64,000 bases of DNA from Novakomyces olei (taxonomy: Eukaryota; Ascomycota; Novakomycetes; Novakomycetales; Novakomycetaceae). Made by a program: the position numbers and the translations under genes. The notes below the pieces were generated by a model. That model had not been told where the DNA came from. It did not search any database and worked only from the letters and a program-made list of their open reading frames with translations. Where the stretch lies: the NCBI GenBank assembly GCA_016906335.1, contig JADEYG010000003.1, forward strand, positions 124,001-188,000, read 5' to 3'. Shown one piece after another: positions 55,484 to 64,000 of this stretch (the stretch's first letter is position 1; each line of letters opens with the position of its first letter).

Positions 55484-56321
55484 CTACTCCGTCTTCGACT
55501 TGGGATGGCTGTGATGGCTTTGCTCTTCAGGCGGTAATATCTTATCCCAGACTTTATCAATGCCTGCTTCAACCGATTCATCGAAAAGAATAGGTAATGC
55601 GGGTACAACCATTAGACCCATGGAGGTAGGACCCCACGTCCGCAAAAATTTGGGCGCCTTGATCTGTTGCATCAACTTGTTTGTCAAGCTAACAGTAGTG
55701 TGAATAGCTGCAAGTTAGGTTGGGCAATAGAAAAAAACAACAAAAAATAAGAAATAATAAATAAATAGTAAACAATTTGGCAGAGTCAAGTTAGATTGAA
55801 TGGAACGCAGTCATTTCGAATCAACAGTATCAAAAGGCAAACAGGAACATGCGTAAACAACATAATCTAACAACAAACGGCAACAGCCAGAAGCATACTC
55901 AGTGAAGGGAGGGCCATAGACGCAATCAATTGAAACACTGTTCGTTTCGCCATAAGATTTGCAGTAAGAAGGTTATCCCTCTGCCGAACCCACTTTGCCT
56001 TGTAGCCCTCATACAGCACATCCAGCCCGACATAGCCAAAAGAAATAGCGTAGGCGGAAGTTACGAGGTACGGGTGTGCCACTGGCCGAAAAGCTTCGCC
56101 CACATCTTGACCGGTCAGTCCAGATCTCGTGTTGCATATGACATTTACTACGTACCAGAGGTATAAGCCAGATACCTCGATGAGGCGACCAGCAGCGACC
56201 GGAGACGGCCCGCGTAACCCAAATATCGAGCCGCGCCATCGAGCGTATCGACCTGCCCTTCTTTTATTTCGCCCACAATATTTGATTGGCGGTCGCGCGA
56301 ATCCCGGTCCGCGGTAGCCAT
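55484..56321 (-). CDS. MTP18: MTP18/MTFP1-like mitochondrial fission process protein
   Basis: Inner-membrane protein linked in animals to mitochondrial fission. Three exons (56321-56156, 56105-55899, 55707-55484) give 198 residues. The chain reads LDGAARYLGYAGRLRSLLVA, then DVGEAFRPVAHPYLVTSAYA, ISFGYVGLDVLYEGYKAKW, FQLIASMALPSL and, in the last exon, RTWGPTSMGLMVVPALPILF. These segments and their order match MTP18 with its three to four membrane helices. Phases agree at both junctions. Its fungal role is little known; MDV1 lies 3 kb away, which may be coincidence. Confidence 0.92.
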
Positions 56322-56665
56322 TCTGAGGCCAATGGCTAAAGTGGATAAATATTAAATATTAAAAATACTATGCAAGCACGAGATTAAATGCGAATAATTG
56401 TATTTTGTGTGTGTATAAAAATATAATTATTTGTTCGTGTTAGAAATCATAAAGAAAAAATACAGATATTGACAGGTGTACATAAAAAAAAGACGACTCA
56501 ATGAATGCCCATACATTTTGTACGGGCCAATTAAAATATTGTAGATAATTTATAATTAAAAGATTAATTATATTTTATATGTAATAATTTATATTCTATT
56601 ATTTATATTATATTTATAATTATAGGTTAAATTATACCAGTTTATTATAATTTAGCAACAGAGCA
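56322..56665. promoter_or_regulatory. Divergent promoter region MTP18/GCD7
   Basis: Highly AT-rich 344 bp, with many TATA-like words between 56560 and 56640. No specific site is recognised. Confidence 0.45.
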
Positions 56666-58143
56666 ATGGCGGCGGGCGAGATCAGCACGGCATGTGTGCA
56701 ATTTATCGGCCGACTAAAACGTCGGCAAGTCTACGGCTCGTTCGTTGTGGCAATGGAGACAGCGTTGACGCTACGCGTGTGTGTATCTCAGATGCGATGG
56801 AACAGCACTGAGCAATTAATTGCACAAATTAAAGACGCTGGAGTGCGAATGGCTCGAGCGCAACCGAATGGTACGGCAGGACAGGGAAGCAAAATGCGGA
56901 AAAGCACTTTTTCTTTTCAATATTAAACTTTATTCGAATATTTATTTACTATTTGTTTTTGTCGGATTTTTCGCGTCTATGTTTGCGTCTGCTTTCTGCC
57001 TTTGTAGCGCTAATCATTCAGAATTTGCGGTGGGAAATATAGTGCGCAGAGTTTTACGAATGGTGCGCGAAGAGTTTTTGCAAGATGACGACGACGAAGG
57101 AGAGGATTCGGACAAGCCTCGGGCGGTAGAAATCCATGATCATGGCTTGAGTCGGGCATCCAGCATTTTCAGTTCAATGCTGAACTTGCTCGGCCGACCA
57201 GACGAATCTGAGGATCTGCCAAGTGCTGATAGAGGCGCTACTAATGTAGGCCTTGACCAAAAACCGGCCATTATTGCTGGTATTCAGGATATAATGGACG
57301 AGGTAGAAAAGATATATTCGGATATTTCGGTCCAGGCGACAGATCATATTCACGCAGACGAGATCGTTATGACTATTGGACCCAGCCGGACAGTTGAAGG
57401 GTTTTTACGGTACGCTGCAAAGAAAAGGCATTTTACTGTACTTTTAATTCAGCCTTTTGCGGCCCAGGAGACTCCAGCAGAGCACCGCAGTATGGTTTCA
57501 ATGGCGCACAGGTTAAAAAAGGATGGATTAAGTGTTGTTATACTCCCGGAATCAGCGACTTTTTCCGTCATGTCGCGGGTGCACAAGGTTATCGTTGGCG
57601 CTCATGCTGTTTTAGCCAACGGTGGCGCTGTGTGCCGTGCTGGAACAAAGAGTGTTTGCCAGGCGGCCAATTACCATTCGACTCCGGTTATTGTGACTAC
57701 AGGACTATACAAGTTGTCTCCTATTTATCCATTCGAATCGGAAAACTTGTCTGAATTGGCTTCGCCAGAGCACCATTTCGCATTCCAAGAGGGTGAGTTT
57801 GATGGGGCACTGTGAATTTTTGTTTATACACGTGCGAACTGTATCGCAGGTCCACGTCCAGAATTGAAATAAGCTAACATTCTAGGCGAAGTTTTAAATA
57901 AAATCGGATTTGTGAGTCCCACATTCGACTTTATTGCACCAGATCTAATTGATCTCTACATATCAAATCAGTATGATCTTGCCATCTTTTCAATTCGATT
58001 CTTTGCTGTTTCAATTCTATTCCTATTCCTATTTTTATTTAAATGTTAAAATGTGTATTAACAAATCTAGGGGCGGCCACCTGCCTTCTTACATGTATCG
58101 CCTAGTGGCTGAAAATTATGACGAACAAGATTTTGAATTATGA
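56666..58143 (+). CDS. GCD7: eIF2B beta subunit (Gcd7)
   Basis: Regulatory subunit of the guanine-nucleotide exchange factor for eIF2, sensing eIF2 phosphorylation. Four exons (56666-56870, 57022-57792, 57886-57970, 58071-58143) give 377 residues, near yeast Gcd7. Landmarks: EFAVGNIVRRVLRMVREE at the first junction, HADEIVMTIGPSRTVEGFL, VHKVIVGAHAVLANGGAVCR, YHSTPVIVTTGLYKLSPIYP, then FDFIAPDLIDLYISNQ and the terminal GGHLPSYMYRLV. All introns are GT-AG with matched phase. The first intron (151 nt) is open in one frame, which can mislead gene callers. Confidence 0.95.
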
Positions 58144-59037
58144 GAATGGTATGTAGCGTTCGGGCACACAGTTTTGTTGTAAGCATTGATACCATGATGA
58201 GAATGGATTTCTGGTAAGCAGCAAAGCAGCCGCAAAGAGCAAAAAGTGTTGTAAACGAAGGAGCGATCAAGCTCTTTTCGGAATCTTTTGCTGGCAGCTA
58301 CTGGTGAGCTAAAGGCAAGTCTGATTATTAATGCCACGCGAAACTAGTGTCCGTTTCCGACTGGAATTCTCTTTTCCGTATTTCCTCTACTTTTTCTATC
58401 GTTGTTCTTTTTCTCGTTTGAAACGGACTACTAACCTTTTCAAGGTCCTACTGTCAGCAAATGTATACATGCTTCCGTGTATTCATCTTGCTATAATAGT
58501 TTATACAGATTTAGAATGTGGTGGGATTGATTGGCTTTGCCAATGCTATATAATACCGCAAAGGGGATTTGAGACCATAAACATTTAGATTTCGAGAGCT
58601 GGAAATCCGCGAGTGTGGATAGCAGGTCGGCTGAATGTAGACAAAAAGCTTAATTGACATTAAATAAATCATATAATTCTCGATCATGTATTGCCATTAC
58701 TACTGGGAACGTTTGCAATTGCTAGAGCGTGTAGCCTTGATCCATACAATATTATTCACTAGTATTATTTTTATTTTTGTGTAGTCTATAGTACTATTAT
58801 AACACTATTCTAACACGATTCTAGTACAATTTCAGTTAATTCAGTATTAATTCAGTATTAATTCAGTATTAATTCAGTATTATTCTAGTATTATTCTCTA
58901 TAGTATTTTATACTGCAGTTAATACGCATTTCTCTTAATGTTACTTGTACAGTCGAGGAGCCTTATACGCCGTCTGTCAAAAGTAGCCGTAAACTAACAA
59001 CGTTCGTTGTTGCGTGTATGCACGTGTCGCCGCCTGT
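58144..59037. promoter_or_regulatory. Region upstream of the Rua1-like gene
   Basis: 894 bp without a recognised gene. Contains a short tandem repeat (58829-58886). A 7-codon upstream ORF (59018-59041) whose stop TGA overlaps the main ATG lies at the right edge. Confidence 0.45.
58829..58886. repeat. 12-bp AATTCAGTATTA tandem repeat
   Basis: About four to five copies of aattcagtatta, 150-210 bp before the Rua1-like start codon. Confidence 0.88.
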
Positions 59038-60924
59038 ATGAGTAAGTTTCGTGAGTTTTACACGCCGTACGGACGCGCGAGTACGAGTGCAATTTTGCGT
59101 GGAAACGAACGTCGGCTTTACCACAGTTTTATCCAGCACGATGCCGATTCCGAGGAGGAAGAGGAACAAAGCATTGAAGAAAGCGCAAAGGATGGATTTG
59201 ACGGAGACGGTAGTGCGTGCTACGAATACGGAGAAGGTGGACACCCACAGTCTGAGTATAGTTGCAATTTTGTTGCGCATACTCTAGCTCAGGAACTGGA
59301 ACACCGTAACATTTCCGTTTACTCAGAGTCCTTTGATTGCCATAGCTGCAGTGCAAATGTATATTGACATCACGGATTCTGCACTAATTAGCCTTTTTTA
59401 TTTGGTTTTTAAATTGATAAATTAGTTAATTTTATTTTATTTTGTTTTGTTTTATTTAATTTAATTTAATTTAATTTAATTTAATTTAATTTAATTTAAA
59501 TTTATTTAATCTCAACTGACGTTTTCTATTCGTCTTCAGGAAAAAACCGGCAGCCACCAACAACTGGACTGTGCGCCTCGACACTACGAGTCAGATCGCA
59601 CTCTTTCAACATGCTCGTTGAGCGGCGTTTCAAGTGCGAGCGGGTACCTGCCACATCCGCTGCCGGTTGAATATATGGGATCTAGTGGTAATGGCCCAGC
59701 AATTCCGAGACTGATCGTACTAGAAAAAGAAAATGCAGTGGAAAAAGCCATAATTTCGAGAAGCCTGCGCCCTAGCCAGGCTCGAATGTTTGCTAATACA
59801 GACCCACTAGACTTTTCAGCAAGTGTATACACCAAATAACTCTTGGAAATACTTTACCCTCTATAAAGATTTACTAATATGAATTTTTGCAGCTGTCAAT
59901 AAGGCCAGAGATGGTTGAGCTTTGTTCTGCTCGAGATGCTGAGTATACGAGTGCCAATATGGACACAGAAATTAATATGGGGCTAAGCTCTGAACTCTCA
60001 ATGGCTCCTAAAGGCTCTAGTTCTAGTCTTAAGTCGTCTAAAAGCCGGGGCAGAAAGAGGAAAACTGACTCGCAGAAAAAGAAACGAGGCTTCAAGCACC
60101 CTCCAGCTAAAAGCGATACTTGCCTCAATCAGAAAGTCTCTAAAACTAAGACTAGCTTCGAGAATACGTCTTTGCCGCAGAATCTACATGCTAACGGCTA
60201 TGAAATTTGCCAGGACTTAAAGGGATTCTATGCTCCACAAAAACGCGTACACCATGTAATTCTGGACCGGGACGTTGTTCATCACTCTGGAATTGGTGAG
60301 AACGACCTCTACGCTCCTGAATACTCAAAAGGACTCGGTGCTGAAAGGCTTGCTTTATGCCCTCTTTGTGAAGATGAAGTCTGGCTAAGGACAAAAGTCT
60401 CTGCATACTGGTAAAATTAGCTAATCATGGACTTTTGCTATTTTGCTGTGCTTGGATTGCTTTTTACCCTTTTTCTGGAGCATGCTCTTTTAAATGCGAT
60501 TGTTACACTATACTGATAATTCTCATGTTTTGATTTGTACTTCTCCTCTTCATTATCATCGCTTTGAATCTGCCAGTTTTGTTTCTTTTCAATTTTATTT
60601 GTTTATTTGTTTACTTTAATTTGTTTGTTTACATTAATTTCCACTTTACTGCTTGCTTCTTTATATACTAAGCTTGAAAGGTATCACCTGCATTTCTTTC
60701 ATGGTGTTTGTTCTCAAGGCTACCCTATGGATATTCCAGTCCGGTTCCGCAGATTCTTGTCTGATCGAGATCGAACGCTGGTATCGGCCTCGGAACAGGC
60801 CCGACTGGTACAAGGCCAGTGTGGCAATTGCTTCAAGTGGATCGATATTATCCGCGACTCTCCGCTTAAAGTGCCGGAACTGCTTTGGTGGAGACACATT
60901 AGATCTTGCTCTAAGGGAAAATGA
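59038..60924 (+). CDS. Rua1-type zinc-binding transcription regulator
   Basis: Fungal regulator with a Rua1 C-terminal domain; Rua1 itself controls glycolipid synthesis in Ustilago. Four exons (59038-59358, 59540-59824, 59893-60410, 60681-60924) give 455 residues. The N-terminus is variable and Glu-rich. A basic nuclear-signal-like KSRGRKRKTDSQKKKRGF is in exon 3. The domain spans the last junction: YAPQKRVHHVILDRD, CPLCEDEVWLRTKVSAYWYH, LHFFHGVCSQGYP, QGQCGNCFKWIDI and WWRHIRSCSK. Cys and His spacing suggests two zinc sites. Domain assignment is firm; targets are unknown. The second intron boundary uses GTATAC, chosen for phase. Confidence 0.88.
59427..59510. repeat. TTTAA-rich low-complexity repeat in intron 1
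   Basis: About twelve TTTAA or TTTTA pentamers inside the first intron of the Rua1-like gene. Confidence 0.85.
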
Positions 60925-61679
60925 TTATTTCAAACGTGGATACTGGCTGTTTGTTTAAAGATATGTTTTTTTTATTTGTCTCATTGCTTACTTTTAAAGT
61001 ATTGTTTGCTTGCTTTCTCTTCTACAAACATCTTTTCCCCAAAATGTGCCAGTCTTTTATAGTAATATTCGGGAAAAATAATATGGATAGGATTAATCAG
61101 TATTATTATTTGCATCTTTATTAACAAGATTATACGAGTAAAAATATAAACCTCAAACTATTTATTCATATGAAAAATGTCAATGGTATTCACAAACGTT
61201 CACCGTATTTCAGCCTAAAAATAACAGACTGAAATAATGCATAAAAAGCTCACCTTGAGCACGGAATGGTAAATAATATTAGCCGCATAAAAATGCAAAA
61301 TATTATAAGTATAAATCAAAATTTTAAAACAAACAGTTTAATAAACAATCAATAACCAATGGAATTAATAATTAAAAAAAGAAACAAACAAAATTAATTA
61401 GGCTCAACCTCCCGAGCCAGATCATTGCAATATGACGAAAATACTTGATATATGTATAATTAAACAACCTTGTTGAAGGCATTCAATTATAAACAAAAAA
61501 AAAAAAAAAAAAAAGAAGAGCAGAAAGAAATCCAAGTAGAGGAGCCATATTAATTAGCCTTTTTCAATTCCTTTTGTTTGGAAAGATAATGCTATACACA
61601 CTCTCCCTCTCTCTCCCGTGTCCCACCTTCCTTCCCATTAATACCCACCTGATAGGCTAGAGACTCCTTGCCTTGTGGA
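60925..61679. other. Convergent spacer, no gene seen
   Basis: AT-rich, with a run of about 19 A at 61495-61514 and a TC-rich stretch near 61600-61620. No gene is recognised. Confidence 0.5.
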
Positions 61680-63869
61680 TTATAAAGGCTTGCTGGCCTC
61701 AGGCTTTACCACCTTTTTGTTACTGCTTCCAGACCGTGCAACACCAGACAATATCTTCTCCTTATCACTGGCAGTCAAATTTATAAACATGCCCAGGGAC
61801 CCTGTCTTTTGCGGCCGCATCGGCGTGTACGCACTCTGTGCCCGGTTCCCCGTGTGAATAGGCGTCATTGCTATCCCACGCCGATGGTGGGCTGCCGTCG
61901 AAATAGGGTTAGGGTTAGGGTTAGGGTTAGAAGAAGAAGCAAGGGAGCCGGTGGCGGAGACGGATCTGCGCGACTGTGCTGCGCCAGATTTGCTGTGCTG
62001 CGCCGAAGCTTGCCTCTTTAAATTTGCGCGTTGGGTTTCGTGGTACGCCAAATTTGCCGCTAGTTTTGCGGTTCTTTCAGGGCTGCTAAAGAACCGGGGA
62101 CCACTGTACCGGGCGGCACTAGACCTCGAAGGGAGAGTGGCCGATCCAGCCAGAGTCGATGCAGACGGGTGCTGCTGCCGTCCACCCAGCGCCTTTGGCC
62201 TCTGTGGAGATCCGTAAATGTAAGCGTTTCCAGCCGTGGAAGACGGCACCGTTGGGGAGGGAGTCGACGTTGGTTGGAACGAGGCAGTTGGAGAAGTCGT
62301 TGGTGAAGCAAATTGGGCAGAAGAAGCCAAAAACTCTGAAGAGCTTCCAGAAACGAGTTCTGGTGAGGAGCCTTCCTGCCAGATCTGACATGCAGGAAGA
62401 GCGGCAGAGCCAGGTGGACTGAAATGGCTCAAGCTGTAATCATCGGCACTGTGACCAGCGTTATTGTCGTTGTAAGAGAGCAAAGAAGAGGGCTGTGTTG
62501 CCGCTCTTACGGGGCCCTGAGGGATATCGAGGTACCGGATCCTTCGCTGCTTCAGTCCTTGCTGCTGATCGCCGAGGAAAAGGTCAGAGTCCGAGTGGAC
62601 AGCGGAGTAGAGCGCCCACAGATCCAGTTCGTCCTCCTCCGACTCGTACACGGGCAAGTCAGGGTTTTCCACTGAGGGATAGGATGCCCTTTTTCTCTTT
62701 GGACTCGATCGGCCCGATCGGTGCTCGTTTGCCGGTGGACTGGTTGGAGAGGAGAGTTGTTTGTTGTTGTTGTTATTGCTGTTATTGCTGTTATTGCCGT
62801 TATTATTGCTGTTGCTGTTGCTGTTATTATTATTATTATTGCTCCGCTGAGACTTTATCATAGACTGCCATTCGTCAAAGCTTCCGGAAAACTCAAACAG
62901 CCCGTTATCACCCGGACCAAGGCCCGGACTGTTCCGGGCCTCGTACCCCGGAAAGCTTGAGGCTGCCGCCATTTCAGAGTCGGCAGTAGCGGCCACTGAA
63001 GGAGAAAAAGCGTCAGACTCGGCGGGAGACTCGCTGGTTTCCCCACGGCCAAGAATCTCTGTCGCATCGCTGTCGTCACTGTTGAAATCGAGACGTTCAT
63101 ACACGACGTGAGGCACGTCTGTGCCTTGCATGCTCAGGGCATCAAACGGGACAGTGCCGTTTACTTGTGCCTCTGGAAAAGTGCTCTCTGAGTAATTGCC
63201 CTCTGAGTAATTGCCCTCTGAATAATTGCCTCCAAAGTAATTGCCCTCAGGAGGGACCGTATACGCATCCGCCTCGGGTGAGAGGAGATGCACATGCTGC
63301 AGGTAAAACAAGTCTTGGTCCGGACTGTACGGCGGAATCGCAGTATTGGCAGAGGGCAGACTTATACCCGCAGCAGTCGCTAATTTACGGTCAGTAGAAG
63401 GCTGCCTCCTCAACCTGTCTGGCTTCTTTTGCTGCTGCTTTTGCTGTTTTTTTTGCTGCTGCTGCTGCTGCTGCCGTCGAGAGTTGCCGGGTTTTCTACT
63501 CTGCTCAGGTTTCCCTGACTGACCAGGCGAAGCAGTGCCTTTGCCATGGACCAGTTTTTTTTGCTGCTGCTGCTGCTGCCGACGGCGGTAGCTCGAAGGC
63601 CGAGCTGCCTGCTCTGGCGCACTGCCAAAATCGGCTCTTGTACTGCCAAAATCGGCTCTTGCACTGCCAAAATCGGCTCTTGTACTACTGCCTTGCTCTT
63701 CGGCTCCCTGTGACAATCCCGACCGGTCTTGCACAGCGGTATCAGGAAACGCAGCCAGCTCAAGGCTCGGCGGCGATACTTGTGAGAGAAGGTAGTCGAA
63801 ATCAGTGCCGCTGCCAGACAACAAGTCTGTAGAGTCCCACTCGAGATTGGCCATATCGTCGTCCATCAT
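61680..63869 (-). CDS. Low-complexity, Gln/Asn/Ser-rich putative regulator
   Basis: Single-exon protein of 729 residues, function unknown. I start at the first of two ATGs (63869); the frame upstream is non-ATG. It is rich in Gln, Asn, Ser and Pro and holds internal repeats: three RADFGS units, three to four GNYSE/GNYFG units, poly-Q and poly-N runs and an NPNPNPNP run encoded by telomere-type DNA. A basic SPKRKRASYP is a likely nuclear signal. The only conserved-looking piece is at the C-terminus: GSLGMFINLTASDKEKILSG followed by VARSGSSNKK. I associate this F(V/I)N-T-x-D...GVA-SGSS box with large low-complexity regulators in filamentous ascomycetes, possibly the WetA kind, but cannot confirm it. 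Confidence 0.75.
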   Translation of the reverse strand: MMDDDMANLEWDSTDLLSGSGTDFDYLLSQVSPPSLELAAFPDTAVQDRSGLSQGAEEQGSSTRADFGSARADFGSTRADFGSAPEQAARPSSYRRRQQQQQQKKLVHGKGTASPGQSGKPEQSRKPGNSRRQQQQQQQKKQQKQQQKKPDRLRRQPSTDRKLATAAGISLPSANTAIPPYSPDQDLFYLQHVHLLSPEADAYTVPPEGNYFGGNYSEGNYSEGNYSESTFPEAQVNGTVPFDALSMQGTDVPHVVYERLDFNSDDSDATEILGRGETSESPAESDAFSPSVAATADSEMAAASSFPGYEARNSPGLGPGDNGLFEFSGSFDEWQSMIKSQRSNNNNNNSNSNSNNNGNNSNNSNNNNNKQLSSPTSPPANEHRSGRSSPKRKRASYPSVENPDLPVYESEEDELDLWALYSAVHSDSDLFLGDQQQGLKQRRIRYLDIPQGPVRAATQPSSLLSYNDNNAGHSADDYSLSHFSPPGSAALPACQIWQEGSSPELVSGSSSEFLASSAQFASPTTSPTASFQPTSTPSPTVPSSTAGNAYIYGSPQRPKALGGRQQHPSASTLAGSATLPSRSSAARYSGPRFFSSPERTAKLAANLAYHETQRANLKRQASAQHSKSGAAQSRRSVSATGSLASSSNPNPNPNPISTAAHHRRGIAMTPIHTGNRAQSAYTPMRPQKTGSLGMFINLTASDKEKILSGVARSGSSNKKVVKPEASKPL
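61904..61930. repeat. In-frame telomere-type (TTAGGG)4 within coding sequence
   Basis: Four uninterrupted TTAGGG units. On the coding strand they read as AAC CCT repeated four times, giving Asn-Pro repeats. Confidence 0.95.
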
Positions 63870-64000
63870 TGTACACAAAGGAATACTGTGCCTGTTGAAC
63901 GTGTTAATTACGCTGTTGAACGTGTTAATTACGCCTGTTGAACGTGTAAATTACGCCTGTTGAAAACGAATTAAAAATGCACCAGAGAGTGCGCGCCAAT
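63870..64000. promoter_or_regulatory. Promoter with 22-bp direct repeats
   Basis: Three to three and a half copies of a 21-22 bp unit (cctgttgaacgtgttaatta plus cg) at 63891-63970, immediately upstream of the low-complexity gene, within 25-100 bp of its start codon. They may be tandem binding sites or may overlap the 5' leader. Confidence 0.6.

Overview
The window is a compact, gene-dense stretch of nuclear DNA from a fungus, almost certainly an ascomycete. I place it there because of fungal-only or fungal-typical genes (a Zn2Cys6 transcription factor, a Rua1-type regulator, Mdv1, verprolin, an L-lactate cytochrome b2) and many tiny spliceosomal introns. I could resolve about 50 introns by joining conserved protein segments. 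Most are 35-60 nt, with GTAAGT/GTACGT-like donors and a CTAAC/CTAAT/CTGAC branch site about 10 nt before AG. TTAGGG-type telomere-like words recur between genes. I cannot name the genus; Taphrinomycotina or an early-diverging yeast-like or filamentous ascomycete are both possible. I saw no tRNA, rRNA, CRISPR array, transposon or viral fossil.

Layout. 1-8 kb: 3' part of a formin, NAD formate dehydrogenase, a DapA/HOGA-type aldolase. 8-16 kb: a 74-residue proteinase B inhibitor hidden in three exons, RNA exonuclease Rex1, an importin-7/8 family receptor. 16-24 kb: flavocytochrome b2, the COMPASS subunit Ash2, bystin/Enp1. 24-34 kb: the large RQT helicase Slh1/ASCC3, the SMC5/6 subunit Nse1, profilin, Got1, a short-chain dehydrogenase. 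34-43 kb: an MSOX-type FAD amine oxidase, carnosine N-methyltransferase, a Zn2Cys6 regulator, an aldo-keto reductase. 43-50 kb: a gene-poor 2.6 kb, a mitochondrial J-protein, an unidentified spliced gene, Bcp1. 50-64 kb: Mdv1, verprolin/WIP, MTP18, eIF2B beta, a Rua1-C-domain regulator and a large low-complexity protein.

Most genes are housekeeping and do not form an operon or biosynthetic cluster. Two functional themes recur. Three actin-assembly partners (formin, profilin, verprolin) lie within 55 kb, and two mitochondrial-fission factors (Mdv1, MTP18) lie 3 kb apart. Ribosome-linked genes (Rex1, Enp1, Slh1, Bcp1, eIF2B beta) are also frequent.

Several genes are invisible to single-frame ORF scans and were found by splicing by eye: Pbi2, Nse1, profilin, Got1 and the N-terminal exons of Ash2, Slh1, importin, Mdv1, Bcp1 and verprolin. 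The unusual features are mostly sequence architecture. These include telomere-like repeats (one in-frame inside a coding region), CTAGT-core arrays in both an intron and an exon of ASH2, a cluster of five CACGTG palindromes inside a transcription-factor ORF, long ATTT arrays in introns, and a uORF whose stop overlaps a start codon. I found no convincing wholly novel multi-gene system.
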